From the IMG/VR virus record IMGVR_UViG_3300020172_006270, positions 62,001-126,000 of that record: a DNA stretch of 64,000 nucleotides; one strand, 5' to 3'. Source of the stretch: a virus. Made by a program: the position numbers and the translations under genes. Positions 38,623 through 47,528 of the stretch are shown here, one piece after another. Position 1 is the stretch's first letter. The number at the start of each line of letters is the position of its first letter. A model generated the notes under the pieces. It ran no database searches, had not been told where the DNA came from, and saw only the letters and a list, made by a program, of their open reading frames with translations.

Positions 38623-39798
38623 CTAAATACTCCAAAGAAGTTCTTTTCCGGCCTGCGTGGAAAGCAATTCCGGGTTCGGGATAATACCAACTCTCGTCAG
38701 GTCCAAACGATCTGCATCCCAGCAAACCCCAATAGTAGGGTCGTCAGTGATCTGTCCATCGTTGTGAAACTTGCAGGCTTCCATCAACACAGCGAGTTGG
38801 CTTTCAGTAATATCCAACTTTCCCTGTTTGAAAAGTTCTTCGGCGTATACCGCTGAACGATGACCATGTTCCGGGTCTTCATCTTCGTTTTGTCGTTTTG
38901 TATCGTGGATCAAAGCAAACAACTGTGCCACCAGTTTGTCGGCACCAGGAGTTTTCTTCGCTAGGATCAAAGCGTTCTTTTCAACCTTCTCCCAATGCCA
39001 CGGTCCATGAACCGACATATGCCCATTACGTCGGCCTAGACCCAAGGAAAAAGTGTTCTCGAATTCTTCCTTGGCAGCTTCAAGCCAACGTGGTCGCTTC
39101 ATGGTCTTGCGTACCGTTTCAATTTTCAGGTGTTTGGGCGAGGCGACAATCTCAAATTCGTTACGGCCCAACAGTGCGGCAACGACGTGTTCCTTTTTGA
39201 TTTTTGCTTTTACGACGCCTTGGCCTTTTTGATCGAAGCGTTTAGCAAACCACTTGGCTCGCCAATAGCTTAATGTCCAAGAATATCCAAGGCGATTTTT
39301 AGTTTGATGCCCACGATAGATTGTGAATTCGTCCGGCAGCTTTGCCAAGAACTCTTTCTCGTGTTCATCCATCATGGCTTCACGGCCAGGACGATCCTTG
39401 TTGATAAACCAGCCCAGGATCGAGCCGTACTGCCATAGGTTTTCACTATCTGACCAAATGCTTCCTAGCAGTTCCCAATATTCTTGGTCTGATAGTTCGC
39501 CTTCAATCTCCGAGAACTTTTCCAGTCGATAAGGACGCTCGTGAATCCAAATATAACTGGACCAGTTCTTTTGTGTTTTTGCCCGTTCAATATATTCGAG
39601 TTTGGCTTTATATTGAGCGTTGTACATGGCGTTCATACCTTCGTGGTAGAACAAGCCAATGATTAGTGGGTGCTTGAGACATTGCCCAAAGGAAGTGTTT
39701 TCAATCCAAGGCACGAGATCAGGGTGGAGGTCTTCCTTCCGAGTCATCATGTCTACGAAGTCGGGCGGCAAAGTCCCAATTTGTTTTTCATCGTCCAC
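38623..39798 (-). CDS. ADP-ribosyltransferase-like domain fused to HD hydrolase domain
   Basis: 391 residues. The middle shows an R-S-E pattern: FTIYRGH (Arg162), YSWTLS (Ser173) with RAKWFAKRF, and NEFEIV (Glu214, Glu216), the layout of Arg-type ADP-ribosyltransferases that use NAD. The C-terminal part has HGPWHWEKV (His254/258), LIHDT (His288, Asp289) and WDADRLDL (Asp351), an HD-type metal phosphohydrolase. N-terminal 140 residues are unassigned. Both families are recognised by motif only. A promoter lies at 39841-39869. Confidence 0.65.
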   Translation of the reverse strand: MDDEKQIGTLPPDFVDMMTRKEDLHPDLVPWIENTSFGQCLKHPLIIGLFYHEGMNAMYNAQYKAKLEYIERAKTQKNWSSYIWIHERPYRLEKFSEIEGELSDQEYWELLGSIWSDSENLWQYGSILGWFINKDRPGREAMMDEHEKEFLAKLPDEFTIYRGHQTKNRLGYSWTLSYWRAKWFAKRFDQKGQGVVKAKIKKEHVVAALLGRNEFEIVASPKHLKIETVRKTMKRPRWLEAAKEEFENTFSLGLGRRNGHMSVHGPWHWEKVEKNALILAKKTPGADKLVAQLFALIHDTKRQNEDEDPEHGHRSAVYAEELFKQGKLDITESQLAVLMEACKFHNDGQITDDPTIGVCWDADRLDLTRVGIIPNPELLSTQAGKELLWSI

Positions 39799-39820
39799 AG
39801 ATCACCTTTGCCTATGCAAA

Positions 39821-39858
39821 TACAAAAATCTCCGTGGTAGATTGTACCACGGAGATTT
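39821..39858 (-). terminator. Intrinsic terminator of 39877-41295
   Basis: 14-bp stem AAATCTCCGTGGTA / TACCACGGAGATTT followed by T-rich sequence on the minus strand; overlaps the next promoter. Confidence 0.8.
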
Positions 39859-39869
39859 CTAGTTGTACA
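39841..39869 (-). promoter_or_regulatory. Promoter of the ART-HD operon
   Basis: TGTACA (39869-39864), 17-base spacer, TGG-TACAAT (39846-39841), inside the terminator hairpin of the upstream gene. Confidence 0.6.
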
Positions 39870-39876
39870 GCAAAAA

Positions 39877-41295
39877 TTAAACCGTCTTGAATTCATCAGG
39901 CGGTGCAATCAGCGAGAACTTTTGCCCATCGTCAGTCAGGGCGTCGATCTGGATCATATTCGATCCAAGATCGACTACCTTTACTATTTTGCCTTGAGTT
40001 CCAGGACCAACAGGACATTCTTCTGCTTGAACAATCTCAATCCTTTGCCCTGCTTTCAATCCTGGTTCTGGCGGCGGCAATTGCGTCGGTGTATTGGCTA
40101 ACATTTCTGGTGGCGGCGCTGGTTGAGGATTCGCCCGACCTGGATGGATCGTATAAGTAACGCTGGCGTCCTTAATATCCCCCAGAAAGTATTTGGCTCG
40201 AATCAATACCGGCTTACGGAAGATCATCCGTCGTTCACGGCGACCAATGCCACAAGGTTGCATTGCAAAATGCCCACGTCGCCAGTGAGATCGAGGCGAC
40301 TTATGCAGCTTTTCAATATCGACGCCTTGTGCCACTTCGATTTGTTCTTCAACCTCATCATAGAATTCAACCTTCTGGTCAAATTGAATGAGTTGCATAG
40401 CAGCAGCCAGTTTTTGCTGTGCTTCTACTGCCCTATTGGTTGGAACACCGCCACGTCGAACCGCTCTTGCTTCTTGTTGCCAAATCTTGTAGTTTTTAGC
40501 ATCCAAGGGTCCGGCCACTTTTACAGTGTATAGCGACATCATCATGGCGAAGTTAATGCCAAGTCGCTGCACGTTCTCAGCAGCATCGAATTCACCTTCG
40601 GTACTGCCTTGAATGGCTGGATTGCCGGGCATCAAAAATCGTCCAGCCTCAACTTCTTGTACGTCGTCTTGGCGGCGATCACGGTTCCGAACTAGGCTTT
40701 CTTCAATCGTTGCATATTCAGCCCGGTCAGGCGTAATATGCGTGATGATATTTCCTTTGTTATAAAAGGCACTTACGGTAATGAATCTGTTCTTGTCATC
40801 GTGATTGACTAGAACATATCGAGGCGATTCATCAATGCCGTATTTTTGTTGAAGCTGCTGCCGATATTCCTCCGGTATTTCCAGAGTGATGACCGGGAAC
40901 GGCTGTTTGTAATCCTTAAAGGCATACCGTGCTTCAGCGTGTTGCAACGCTTCGCACTGAAGCGGCGTAGGACGAAAAATCTTCGGCCCGCCCGCCAATG
41001 CTTTGGCGAGCGTGTTGTACCAAAGAGTTCCCACTACATCGAACTCAAGGACGTTCATGATCTCCCGCAACACCTTCCACATATCTGCGGGGTAGCGGTT
41101 GAATTCTTTTTCACCCACAGTAATTGGAGACTCAGGCCCAGGAGCAGGAAATTGCTTGGGCTTGAGTACCAATTTGCGTGGCTTGGCGCTGATGGCTCGT
41201 TGGGCTGGAATGTCTTGGTAGAGCATCCAGTCTTTACGACCCAACCATGTGAGCGCCGTCATATGCTCACGATGGTCGAATACTGTGAAGTCCAT
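39877..41295 (-). CDS. Conserved phage protein with RSHWRRGHF motif
   Basis: 472 residues. The region HKSPRSHWRRGHFAMQPCG followed by a small beta domain is a motif I have seen in uncharacterised phage and plasmid proteins. The C-terminal 60 residues (KAGQRIEIVQ...GTQGKIVKV) look like a KOW/SH3-type barrel. No catalytic residues are recognised. It sits directly after the VWA gene in the same direction. Confidence 0.65.
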   Translation of the reverse strand: MDFTVFDHREHMTALTWLGRKDWMLYQDIPAQRAISAKPRKLVLKPKQFPAPGPESPITVGEKEFNRYPADMWKVLREIMNVLEFDVVGTLWYNTLAKALAGGPKIFRPTPLQCEALQHAEARYAFKDYKQPFPVITLEIPEEYRQQLQQKYGIDESPRYVLVNHDDKNRFITVSAFYNKGNIITHITPDRAEYATIEESLVRNRDRRQDDVQEVEAGRFLMPGNPAIQGSTEGEFDAAENVQRLGINFAMMMSLYTVKVAGPLDAKNYKIWQQEARAVRRGGVPTNRAVEAQQKLAAAMQLIQFDQKVEFYDEVEEQIEVAQGVDIEKLHKSPRSHWRRGHFAMQPCGIGRRERRMIFRKPVLIRAKYFLGDIKDASVTYTIHPGRANPQPAPPPEMLANTPTQLPPPEPGLKAGQRIEIVQAEECPVGPGTQGKIVKVVDLGSNMIQIDALTDDGQKFSLIAPPDEFKTV

Positions 41296-41304
41296 TGTTG
41301 CCCT

Positions 41305-42747
41305 CTATTCAAAGTCACCCAGGTTATAGAAGTTACATGCCCGGTCGATGTAACTTTTCACACCACCCTCAGTGATAAACCAATACCAGTTATCCGGCTT
41401 ATCGGGCTTGATGGCATTGCCATATCCGTCAGTGATAACGAATACAGCTTCGGGATACTTCGTAATCATCGGCACTTCTTTGCCATCAAGGGTTTTCTTG
41501 GTGCCGCCGCCTTTGCGGAGTTCGTTCTGAATTTCGGATTCGAGAATATCGAATGCCGTTCCACCACCACCGTATACCTTTCGGCTTTCGAGGGTGGTTT
41601 CTTCGACCTTCGTATCGAAGCAGAAAAGACGGACGTTGAACCGTTCCGTAGGCAGGCTAAGTGCCGCCTCGAAGAAGCGATCCTTCAATCCCCAACACGA
41701 TCCTGACGTGTCGAGATAGAACCATACGTCTATCTTCGTCTTTTCCTTTTCGTTATCTTCGACTTCCATTTCAGTTGGCAGGAACATATTCCTCGGCAGC
41801 ATAGCCATGCGCCGCTGAAGTCTGGCCCACTGTTCAACGTCTTTGTCTTTGTCAATCAGGTACTTCCTGCTCCATTTCTTGATGACGGTTTCCCACTTGG
41901 CCTTTTTCTTTACCTTTCCGACGTTGGAAAATACCCACTGACCGCCCGTGCCGACGCCTGCGGGTTGGTTTTTCTTGGACTTCGGTTCCGACTTCTGAAA
42001 GTGCTTGTTGACGGTAGCCTTGAGAGATTCCTTCTCTTCTTCCGACATGCCTTCGTTCAGTTGGTCGATAACCTTGTCCCAATTGTCGGAACCTTCGCCC
42101 ATCATTTCGTGGTCATCAACAAGACCTGGGCCACCACCTTCTCCGTCGCCCATGCCGCCGTCGCCATAGACCTTATCGAAGAGGTTGTAGTAATACTCGT
42201 ACATTTCGTTTTCAGGCGGCAACGGTTTCTTGTCTTTGAATACCGTATCCACCCAACAATAATCTTGCCACCCTTCGATATTGTTCCGGTCAAATCCGAA
42301 GTTGTTGGCGAGGGTGTGATTCACTACAACGTCGAGAGCGACATTGGTGGCCCGACGATTCGAGCCGCAATCTCTTGTGCGAAGTCCGTGGTTCAAGACA
42401 ATGTGCAATGCTTCGTGACAGATCACGAATAGTTTGTCTTTGAACTGGAGTCGCTTCCAGAAATGGGGATTGAAATGGAACCAAATGAAGTTTCCATTTT
42501 CATCGAACTGCACAGCAGCAGTTTCGATTTCATCGTTGAAAATCGGCTTTCCCATCTGCCACACTTTGTAGAAGACAGCGTGGTGAGGTTCGAGCGCCCG
42601 GCTGATCTCAAACCATTCTTCGTTTGAGATTTTTACTTTGTACTTATTGGACGAAGCAACATCCAACGTGCCGTCTGCGGCTACGCTAGGAACATTGTCC
42701 AATTCGCCTTCGGCGTCGTCGTTTGCTTCGATATGGATCATGCTCAT
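41305..42747 (-). CDS. Metallopeptidase-like plus VWA domain protein (DUF2201)
   Basis: 480 residues. The N-terminal half has CHEALHIVLNH (HExxH at 111-115, His120), a zinc-peptidase-like site; the C-terminal half has a VWA fold with the metal-site pattern D-T-S-G-S. This domain pair is the usual partner of a MoxR ATPase, encoded just upstream. Such pairs act as metal-dependent chaperones or remodelling machines. It has its own promoter despite the linked function. Confidence 0.88.
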   Translation of the reverse strand: MSMIHIEANDDAEGELDNVPSVAADGTLDVASSNKYKVKISNEEWFEISRALEPHHAVFYKVWQMGKPIFNDEIETAAVQFDENGNFIWFHFNPHFWKRLQFKDKLFVICHEALHIVLNHGLRTRDCGSNRRATNVALDVVVNHTLANNFGFDRNNIEGWQDYCWVDTVFKDKKPLPPENEMYEYYYNLFDKVYGDGGMGDGEGGGPGLVDDHEMMGEGSDNWDKVIDQLNEGMSEEEKESLKATVNKHFQKSEPKSKKNQPAGVGTGGQWVFSNVGKVKKKAKWETVIKKWSRKYLIDKDKDVEQWARLQRRMAMLPRNMFLPTEMEVEDNEKEKTKIDVWFYLDTSGSCWGLKDRFFEAALSLPTERFNVRLFCFDTKVEETTLESRKVYGGGGTAFDILESEIQNELRKGGGTKKTLDGKEVPMITKYPEAVFVITDGYGNAIKPDKPDNWYWFITEGGVKSYIDRACNFYNLGDFE

Positions 42748-42757
42748 GTGTGTATCC

Positions 42758-42791
42758 TAAAAAAACAGGAGGCTGGGTTGTCCCAGCCTCC
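42758..42791 (-). terminator. Intrinsic terminator after MoxR gene
   Basis: GGAGGCTGGG-ACAA-CCCAGCCTCC followed by T7 on the minus strand. Confidence 0.9.
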
Positions 42792-42793
42792 CG

Positions 42794-42822
42794 ATTATAC
42801 CACGATTTGTGCCGCTTGTATA
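42794..42822 (-). promoter_or_regulatory. Promoter of VWA/metallopeptidase gene
   Basis: TATACA (42822-42817), 17-base spacer, perfect TGG-TATAAT (42799-42794), placed before the terminator hairpin, so new transcripts must read through it. Confidence 0.6.
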
Positions 42823-42826
42823 TCGT

Positions 42827-44428
42827 TTATGGCGTATACAACCGGGAAGACAACCCGCCGATTTTGATCTTCTCCAGCAACGTCTTGAAGTGAACGCCAT
42901 GCTTGCTGAGAATCGTAGTCCAGTCCGATCCGGTATTCCGGTGGATTTCTGCGATGCAGTGGTTCACAACTCCCATCAGCTTTTCAAAAGGCTTGGCAGT
43001 GATGCTAGAGGCAAACTGGTTGCCGCTAAACACTACGTTGAGAAGTTCCAACGTCGCCAATGCCTCATCTGCCGTTTGCTTCTCCGGTACATTGGATGCA
43101 ATCTTGTCGTAAATCTGGATGCGTTGTTGCGACGTATCCTGCGGAGCGGTCTTCAATTCGGCCAAGGTAGCACTCCAACTTTTCGACCCTACCTTGGCCT
43201 TGTTAAAATGCGATTCAGCCGGAGGCACTGAAGCATCAGATTCAGATGCGAATGCCGTTGCCAAATCCTGATTCTCCGTCAACGCCCGGCGAATCTTCTT
43301 GTTGAGACGAACATTGGTGTTGGCGTTGAGAATTTCCTTACACACCGCTTTGAACACCGGCACCTTGTCGGTATTGGCGATGATGTAATTGCACGTCTTG
43401 TCGTCGTCGTTCATCAACGCTGCCATCTTTTCCTTCGGCAGCAGCGGAATGAAGTATGCCGTCAATGTTTCCGACTTCGGGATAAACTTCATCGCCGCCG
43501 TGTAGTTGTTTTCGTTGTTGAGGAAAGTCCGTGCCTCGGCAACGTCCTTTGATTTCATCAACGCTTCCAACTTCTCGGTAATCGGTCCAGTATTCAACGC
43601 CGTAGTCAACTTGCTGACGTTGATATTGGCAGGCAGAACGTCTCTCATATCGCCACGCTCACGATATACATCGAGAGCATATTGAAGCCGACGAGGACTG
43701 ACCCGGTTCTTGTCTTCTTCGCCCAAGTCATCCCACCACTGGATTGCAGCGTCACCCACTCGCTGACCATATTCCCCACGGAACCAGTCGGCATTCGGAC
43801 GATACGGAACCTCTACGGTGACGTGGTATCGGTCGGCCTGGGCAGGGTCGAGACGTTCAACGTCGTAGGTTTCGTTTTCGTCTTCGTCCGGGTTGATTGC
43901 CGCCCATACGATACGAAGGTTTGGAAACTTCATGCCGTTGATGGATTTGAACTGAATCAGTTCCATCACAGCGTTACGAACCTTCTTCGGCGAACGATTG
44001 TATTCGTCAAAGAACAGTGCCTCTACTTCGCCAGCAGCGAAGGTTTGAGGACGAACCAGATCGAGGTAGGTCAATCCTTGCTCACGGTTCATGGCATGAT
44101 CGACCACACGTTTAGCCGAGTCCTGGCCGAGCTTCCAGTTGTTCTGGACCCACTCGTAGGCAAGAGCGAAATCAAGAGTGGCGAGTTCCTTGATGATCTC
44201 GAATTGTTCGGGAACCTTGTTATCGGTTTTTTCTCGTGGCACACCGATGAAGTCAACCCACGGGTCCATCGTGGAAGCAGAAAAGTAGCGCCAGTTCAGA
44301 CCGTGACGGTCAAATGTGTCTTTGACCATAGCTGTTTTGCCGACGCCGTGTTTTCCGATGAAAAGCACGTTCTTGTTGTGCTTCACCCAGAAGTCTAACT
44401 TCGTCGTCAATACGCTGTTGTTCGCCAT
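42827..44428 (-). CDS. MoxR-type AAA+ ATPase
   Basis: 533 residues from MANNSVLTTKLDFW. Walker A GKHGVGKT (25-32), Walker B ALFFDEYNRSP, sensor segment WAAINPDED. The C-terminal third is an unassigned helical extension. Works with the VWA protein downstream (established for this family). Start chosen because GGGAG lies 11 bases upstream. Confidence 0.9.
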   Translation of the reverse strand: MANNSVLTTKLDFWVKHNKNVLFIGKHGVGKTAMVKDTFDRHGLNWRYFSASTMDPWVDFIGVPREKTDNKVPEQFEIIKELATLDFALAYEWVQNNWKLGQDSAKRVVDHAMNREQGLTYLDLVRPQTFAAGEVEALFFDEYNRSPKKVRNAVMELIQFKSINGMKFPNLRIVWAAINPDEDENETYDVERLDPAQADRYHVTVEVPYRPNADWFRGEYGQRVGDAAIQWWDDLGEEDKNRVSPRRLQYALDVYRERGDMRDVLPANINVSKLTTALNTGPITEKLEALMKSKDVAEARTFLNNENNYTAAMKFIPKSETLTAYFIPLLPKEKMAALMNDDDKTCNYIIANTDKVPVFKAVCKEILNANTNVRLNKKIRRALTENQDLATAFASESDASVPPAESHFNKAKVGSKSWSATLAELKTAPQDTSQQRIQIYDKIASNVPEKQTADEALATLELLNVVFSGNQFASSITAKPFEKLMGVVNHCIAEIHRNTGSDWTTILSKHGVHFKTLLEKIKIGGLSSRLYTP

Positions 44429-44484
44429 TTTTCTTGCTCCCTTTATATTCCTGGGGATATTCGAGTGCCACGATTGATGGGAAT

Positions 44485-44513
44485 ATTCTACCACGGAAAT
44501 TCAGGAGTGTAAA
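44485..44513 (-). promoter_or_regulatory. Promoter of MoxR gene
   Basis: TTTACA (44513-44508), 17-base spacer, TGG-TAGAAT (44490-44485). Confidence 0.7.
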
Positions 44514-44519
44514 CCCGAA

Positions 44520-44549
44520 ACAAAACTGGCCCGGATATTTCCGGGCCAG
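44520..44549 (-). terminator. Intrinsic terminator of ParB-like gene
   Basis: CTGGCCCGGA-AATA-TCCGGGCCAG, 10-bp perfect stem, followed by TTTTG-TTT on the minus strand. Confidence 0.85.
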
Positions 44550-44559
44550 CCTTTGGAAT

Positions 44560-45783
44560 TTACTCGTGGTTGTTCGCCCACCACGACCCATGCGGGAGTT
44601 CCCATCCCTCTTGCCACTGGAAAATATCCTCATCCCGTTCATACAGTCGAGAAAGAGGCTTATTGGTCATTGTGGCTTCGACACTTGCCAACGTCTTCTT
44701 GTATGCGACCAGAGCGACGTTGATGCGATTGATTTTGGCTTTGGTCAGAGCCAAATACAACGCTCGTGCCGGATCGCCATCTTCCGTGAACTTCACTTCT
44801 CGAAGACGCTCGGCGAACGGTTCGATCTTCTCCGGGCCATACCAGAGGTATGCCTTTGCGACTGCCGCCTGAACTTCTGCTCGTGCGCCGGGCAGATTGG
44901 TGCTGATCCAGGCAACCAAATCCTGCCACTTGTGGGCGAATTCGGCGATCTCCGTCTCTGTATATCGAACCTTGTTCTGAAGACCTTTCATGATGGCCTT
45001 GCAGAAGCCAGTGGTTCGATTCCCTAGCTTCGTGTCGATCACGAGTCGCAACTTCTCTGCGGAGTTGCGCTTTGCCCCGGAATCGACCGTGAACTTGGCC
45101 TCTTCCAAGCAATTGAACGTGACGTAGAACGGCCACTCTTTGCCCGATTCCATCAGAGCGGTCAGGCGGTGTCGCCCGTTGTACACCACTCCATTGAAGT
45201 CGATGCCGATGGCCTCGTCTGAGGGAATCCAGCGATCCCCATCAATGTCACGCTTGTAGGCATCCTTCAGCCAGACCTTCAGCTTCCGGTTGCCTTCCGT
45301 TTCGGTCCAGATGCTTTCAAGCAAAGCCTTGGCCATATCCGTCGTGAGCATCACGAATTCAGAATACTGGCTCTCTTTGCGAACATAGCGGAACCACGGC
45401 AATTTTTCGCCGTCTTCCAATTGCTTCATGAGGTAGAAGTCACGGTTCTCGGCAGCTTCCCGAAAGATCATCTCTTTGTGTCGAGCGCTGGCAATGATGG
45501 GGTCGGGTGTGGCCACGACCGGCTTTTCGAGTGCTGGTGATGCAACGCTGGGCTTGTCACCCGGAGTCTTCGTCAGAGGGGGCGCAGGTGGTGCCTGAAC
45601 TACCTGTACAGAGGGTTTTTCGGGATGAAGGAACCTAGTTCGGGCCAGGATCAGATCAGCTACCGAAGTGCGGCCCACGTTTCCGGTTAGCTTGTTGGAC
45701 TCAGCCATTTCTCTCTCCTGATGTTCAAGTTTCTGACGTGCGATACGCTCGTTCCGTCTGCGAAGACCTCGCTTTGATGCCAT
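44560..45783 (-). CDS. ParB/sulfiredoxin-fold domain protein
   Basis: 407 residues. The centre has DGDRWIPSDEAIGIDFNGVVYNGRHRLTALMESG, the ParB-like N-G-x-H-R-L nucleotide-binding signature. A basic N-terminus and a Pro-rich linker precede it; the C-terminal helical domain has a separate relative at 36589. This family uses CTP or ATP in various DNA or regulatory roles; the exact one is unknown. Confidence 0.8.
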   Translation of the reverse strand: MASKRGLRRRNERIARQKLEHQEREMAESNKLTGNVGRTSVADLILARTRFLHPEKPSVQVVQAPPAPPLTKTPGDKPSVASPALEKPVVATPDPIIASARHKEMIFREAAENRDFYLMKQLEDGEKLPWFRYVRKESQYSEFVMLTTDMAKALLESIWTETEGNRKLKVWLKDAYKRDIDGDRWIPSDEAIGIDFNGVVYNGRHRLTALMESGKEWPFYVTFNCLEEAKFTVDSGAKRNSAEKLRLVIDTKLGNRTTGFCKAIMKGLQNKVRYTETEIAEFAHKWQDLVAWISTNLPGARAEVQAAVAKAYLWYGPEKIEPFAERLREVKFTEDGDPARALYLALTKAKINRINVALVAYKKTLASVEATMTNKPLSRLYERDEDIFQWQEGWELPHGSWWANNHE

Positions 45784-45823
45784 TGCACCCTCCTTTCGTG
45801 AAGAAGGTCGATTGCTCCCACAG

Positions 45824-45852
45824 ATAGTACGTCAAAAATGTTGGGTTGTAAA
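45824..45852 (-). promoter_or_regulatory. Promoter of ParB-like gene
   Basis: TTTACA (45852-45847), 17-base spacer, TACTAT (45829-45824). The -10 lacks the TGG extension. Confidence 0.6.
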
Positions 45853-45871
45853 TGCCGAAGAGAAAAATTCT

Positions 45872-45899
45872 TTGATGGGAGACTCTTCTCTCCCATCAA
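45872..45899. other. Hairpin upstream of ParB-like gene
   Basis: 11-bp stem TTGATGGGAGA / TCTCCCATCAA. T-rich sequence follows on either strand at a short distance, so it may be a bidirectional terminator. The gap 45784-46023 otherwise holds the promoter and the next terminator. Confidence 0.5.
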
Positions 45900-45965
45900 G
45901 TTTTCCAGCCTAAGTTCCTTTGGCAGCAAAGAGTTACGGAAAATTGGCGTCGAGTGATTTTACAC

Positions 45966-45994
45966 GAAAAAAGGCTCGCCAATTGGCGAGCCTT
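45966..45994 (-). terminator. Intrinsic terminator of structural unit
   Basis: AAGGCTCGCC-AATT-GGCGAGCCTT followed by T6 on the minus strand. Confidence 0.9.
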
Positions 45995-46023
45995 CTGATT
46001 GAACTTCGGGAGGATTCTTCGAT

Positions 46024-46539
46024 TTAACTGTTTTCTGTGTCGTCTTTGGGCTTTCTGGCTACTCGTTTCACGCTTTTGCCCTTATGCCCTTCTGGATGGA
46101 CTCTTTCGATGTGGGTGAACTGGACGGTGACTTTGTGTTCGAGATTATCTGGCGAATCAATCCCGTAGGCATTCTGTGAATTGCTCATATTGCAGGTGTG
46201 TTCAAAAACATAAAGTCCTTCCATGACCAATATGCACCTGTGTTTATTGTCTTCGTCTAAGAAGAATAGCGTAACGACTTCATCTTCAGGCACTTCTAAA
46301 AGCCAGTCAATCCAATTGTATTGACCGTTCTCAATGGTATTGAAGATCAGTTCCTTACGGCCCAGGTCAAGCAATAGTCCATGTACGCTGTCGCCCAAAT
46401 ACGGGTCGGACTTAAAGACCAATTGAAACTTGTTTGGCATAACTTTCGATGCCATTTGTTCTGCTGAGGGGGCCTGTGCAGTTTGTATTGCTTTTCCTGC
46501 TGGCGAATCCGGCTCATCGGGCAGATTAAAAATTGCCAT
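46024..46539 (-). CDS. Hypothetical structural-region protein (171 aa)
   Basis: Beta-rich middle with ELIFNTIENGQYNWIDWLLEVPEDEVVTLFFLDED. Start overlaps the upstream stop by one base. Placed after baseplate genes; a virion role is inferred only from position. Confidence 0.6.
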   Translation of the reverse strand: MAIFNLPDEPDSPAGKAIQTAQAPSAEQMASKVMPNKFQLVFKSDPYLGDSVHGLLLDLGRKELIFNTIENGQYNWIDWLLEVPEDEVVTLFFLDEDNKHRCILVMEGLYVFEHTCNMSNSQNAYGIDSPDNLEHKVTVQFTHIERVHPEGHKGKSVKRVARKPKDDTENS

Positions 46540-47282
46540 TAGCTGTATACCTGGAAAGAGTTTTTGTCGGATACGAACACGTTTTCACCAAAGGCAAGTT
46601 CAAACCAAATATTGTAAATGCCTTCATCATATTCTTCCGTATCGAGGAAGAAATATGCGTAACCTTTTTCACGATAGTCCACGAGAGTCCGATCTTCTAT
46701 CAGGCGCAAGTCTTGCTCTGCCGGGACACACTCCCCACATGCAAGCTCTATAGATACCCGTAAATCTGAGACTATGGCGAGATTTTCGTAGTAGGGAAGA
46801 ATCTCGGACCCTCGTGGAACATTCGGGACGACCTGGATCAGCAGATAACGCTTTGATCCTTTTCGTATTTTGTTAGGACGGAAGTTGAAATTAAAGTCGT
46901 ATATTGGCGGGATTGGCGTTGTGAACCACAAATCAGAATAAATCTGAAAGTTGTTCGCAACCTGGGCAGTTTCACATTCGCCGTCCTCGAAGACAACAGA
47001 CCAAACATCTCTATAAGAGCCGATTGTATACAGTGGGTCTGAAACCGCTAACTGTATAAGATATTGACCTGTTGCTTCTTGCACGACATCATCGCCAAGA
47101 ACAGTTTGAACTAATCGCAATCCTTGCGGGTTGTCAGCCGACTTGAAGGTATCGTCGTAAGTGTAAATGTCCACTTTCTCGATAGACTGCACATCTCTCC
47201 GGTTGTTGCTGTTGTAAGTAAACAACCGGAGATTTACTGAATCGCCGCAGGAAGGATTTTGGTATCGTTCTTTTGTTGCCAT
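46539..47282 (-). CDS. Hypothetical structural protein (247 aa)
   Basis: Two beta-sandwich-like halves (SVNLRLFTYNSNNR...; KIRKGSKRYLLIQVVPNVPRGSEILPYY...), typical of phage fibre- or baseplate-associated proteins. ATG follows three bases after the stop of the frameshift extension. No specific family recognised. Confidence 0.6.
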   Translation of the reverse strand: MATKERYQNPSCGDSVNLRLFTYNSNNRRDVQSIEKVDIYTYDDTFKSADNPQGLRLVQTVLGDDVVQEATGQYLIQLAVSDPLYTIGSYRDVWSVVFEDGECETAQVANNFQIYSDLWFTTPIPPIYDFNFNFRPNKIRKGSKRYLLIQVVPNVPRGSEILPYYENLAIVSDLRVSIELACGECVPAEQDLRLIEDRTLVDYREKGYAYFFLDTEEYDEGIYNIWFELAFGENVFVSDKNSFQVYS

Positions 47283-47285
47283 TTT

Positions 47286-47528
47286 TTATCGCCTTGACTT
47301 TGATTGAGACTGCGCTTTTCTGCGTGAGGCTTCCATTGCCTCGTTTTCTTTTTCTTTTTGCTCGATAAAACGCTCGATCATCCATTTCCGCAGATTGATC
47401 GGCAGACTCATTGATCCTGACATAGCTAAGTGTAAGTGATATTGGAAGAAGAATATTTCTTCCGCTAGTCCCTTCCAGAGTTCTATGCTTGGGTCTTGGT
47501 TTTCTTCCGTCGAGGGAAGAAAAAATTT
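47286..47528 (-). CDS. Probable -1 frameshift extension of baseplate protein
   Basis: In the -1 frame from the heptamer A-AAT-TTT (47528-47522) the reading stays open for 80 codons: ...PSIELWKGLAEEIFFFQYHLHL then MSLPINLRKWMIERFIEQKEKENEA... and a basic tail. The L-x-x-E-I...Y-H-x-H...L-P...R-x-W pattern is that of small proteins found beside baseplate genes in contractile tails (DUF6760-like). The conserved part lies before the first ATG (47423), and no ATG, GTG or TTG precedes it in frame. A short form of 45 residues from 47423 is the alternative. Confidence 0.6.
   Translation of the reverse strand, partial: KFFLPSTEENQDPSIELWKGLAEEIFFFQYHLHLAMSGSMSLPINLRKWMIERFIEQKEKENEAMEASRRKAQSQSKSRR

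Noticed and set aside
39877-41295. Anti-CRISPR assignment from the RSHWRRGHF motif
   Set aside because: I recall similar motifs in proteins of many roles and cannot support an anti-CRISPR function from this sequence.
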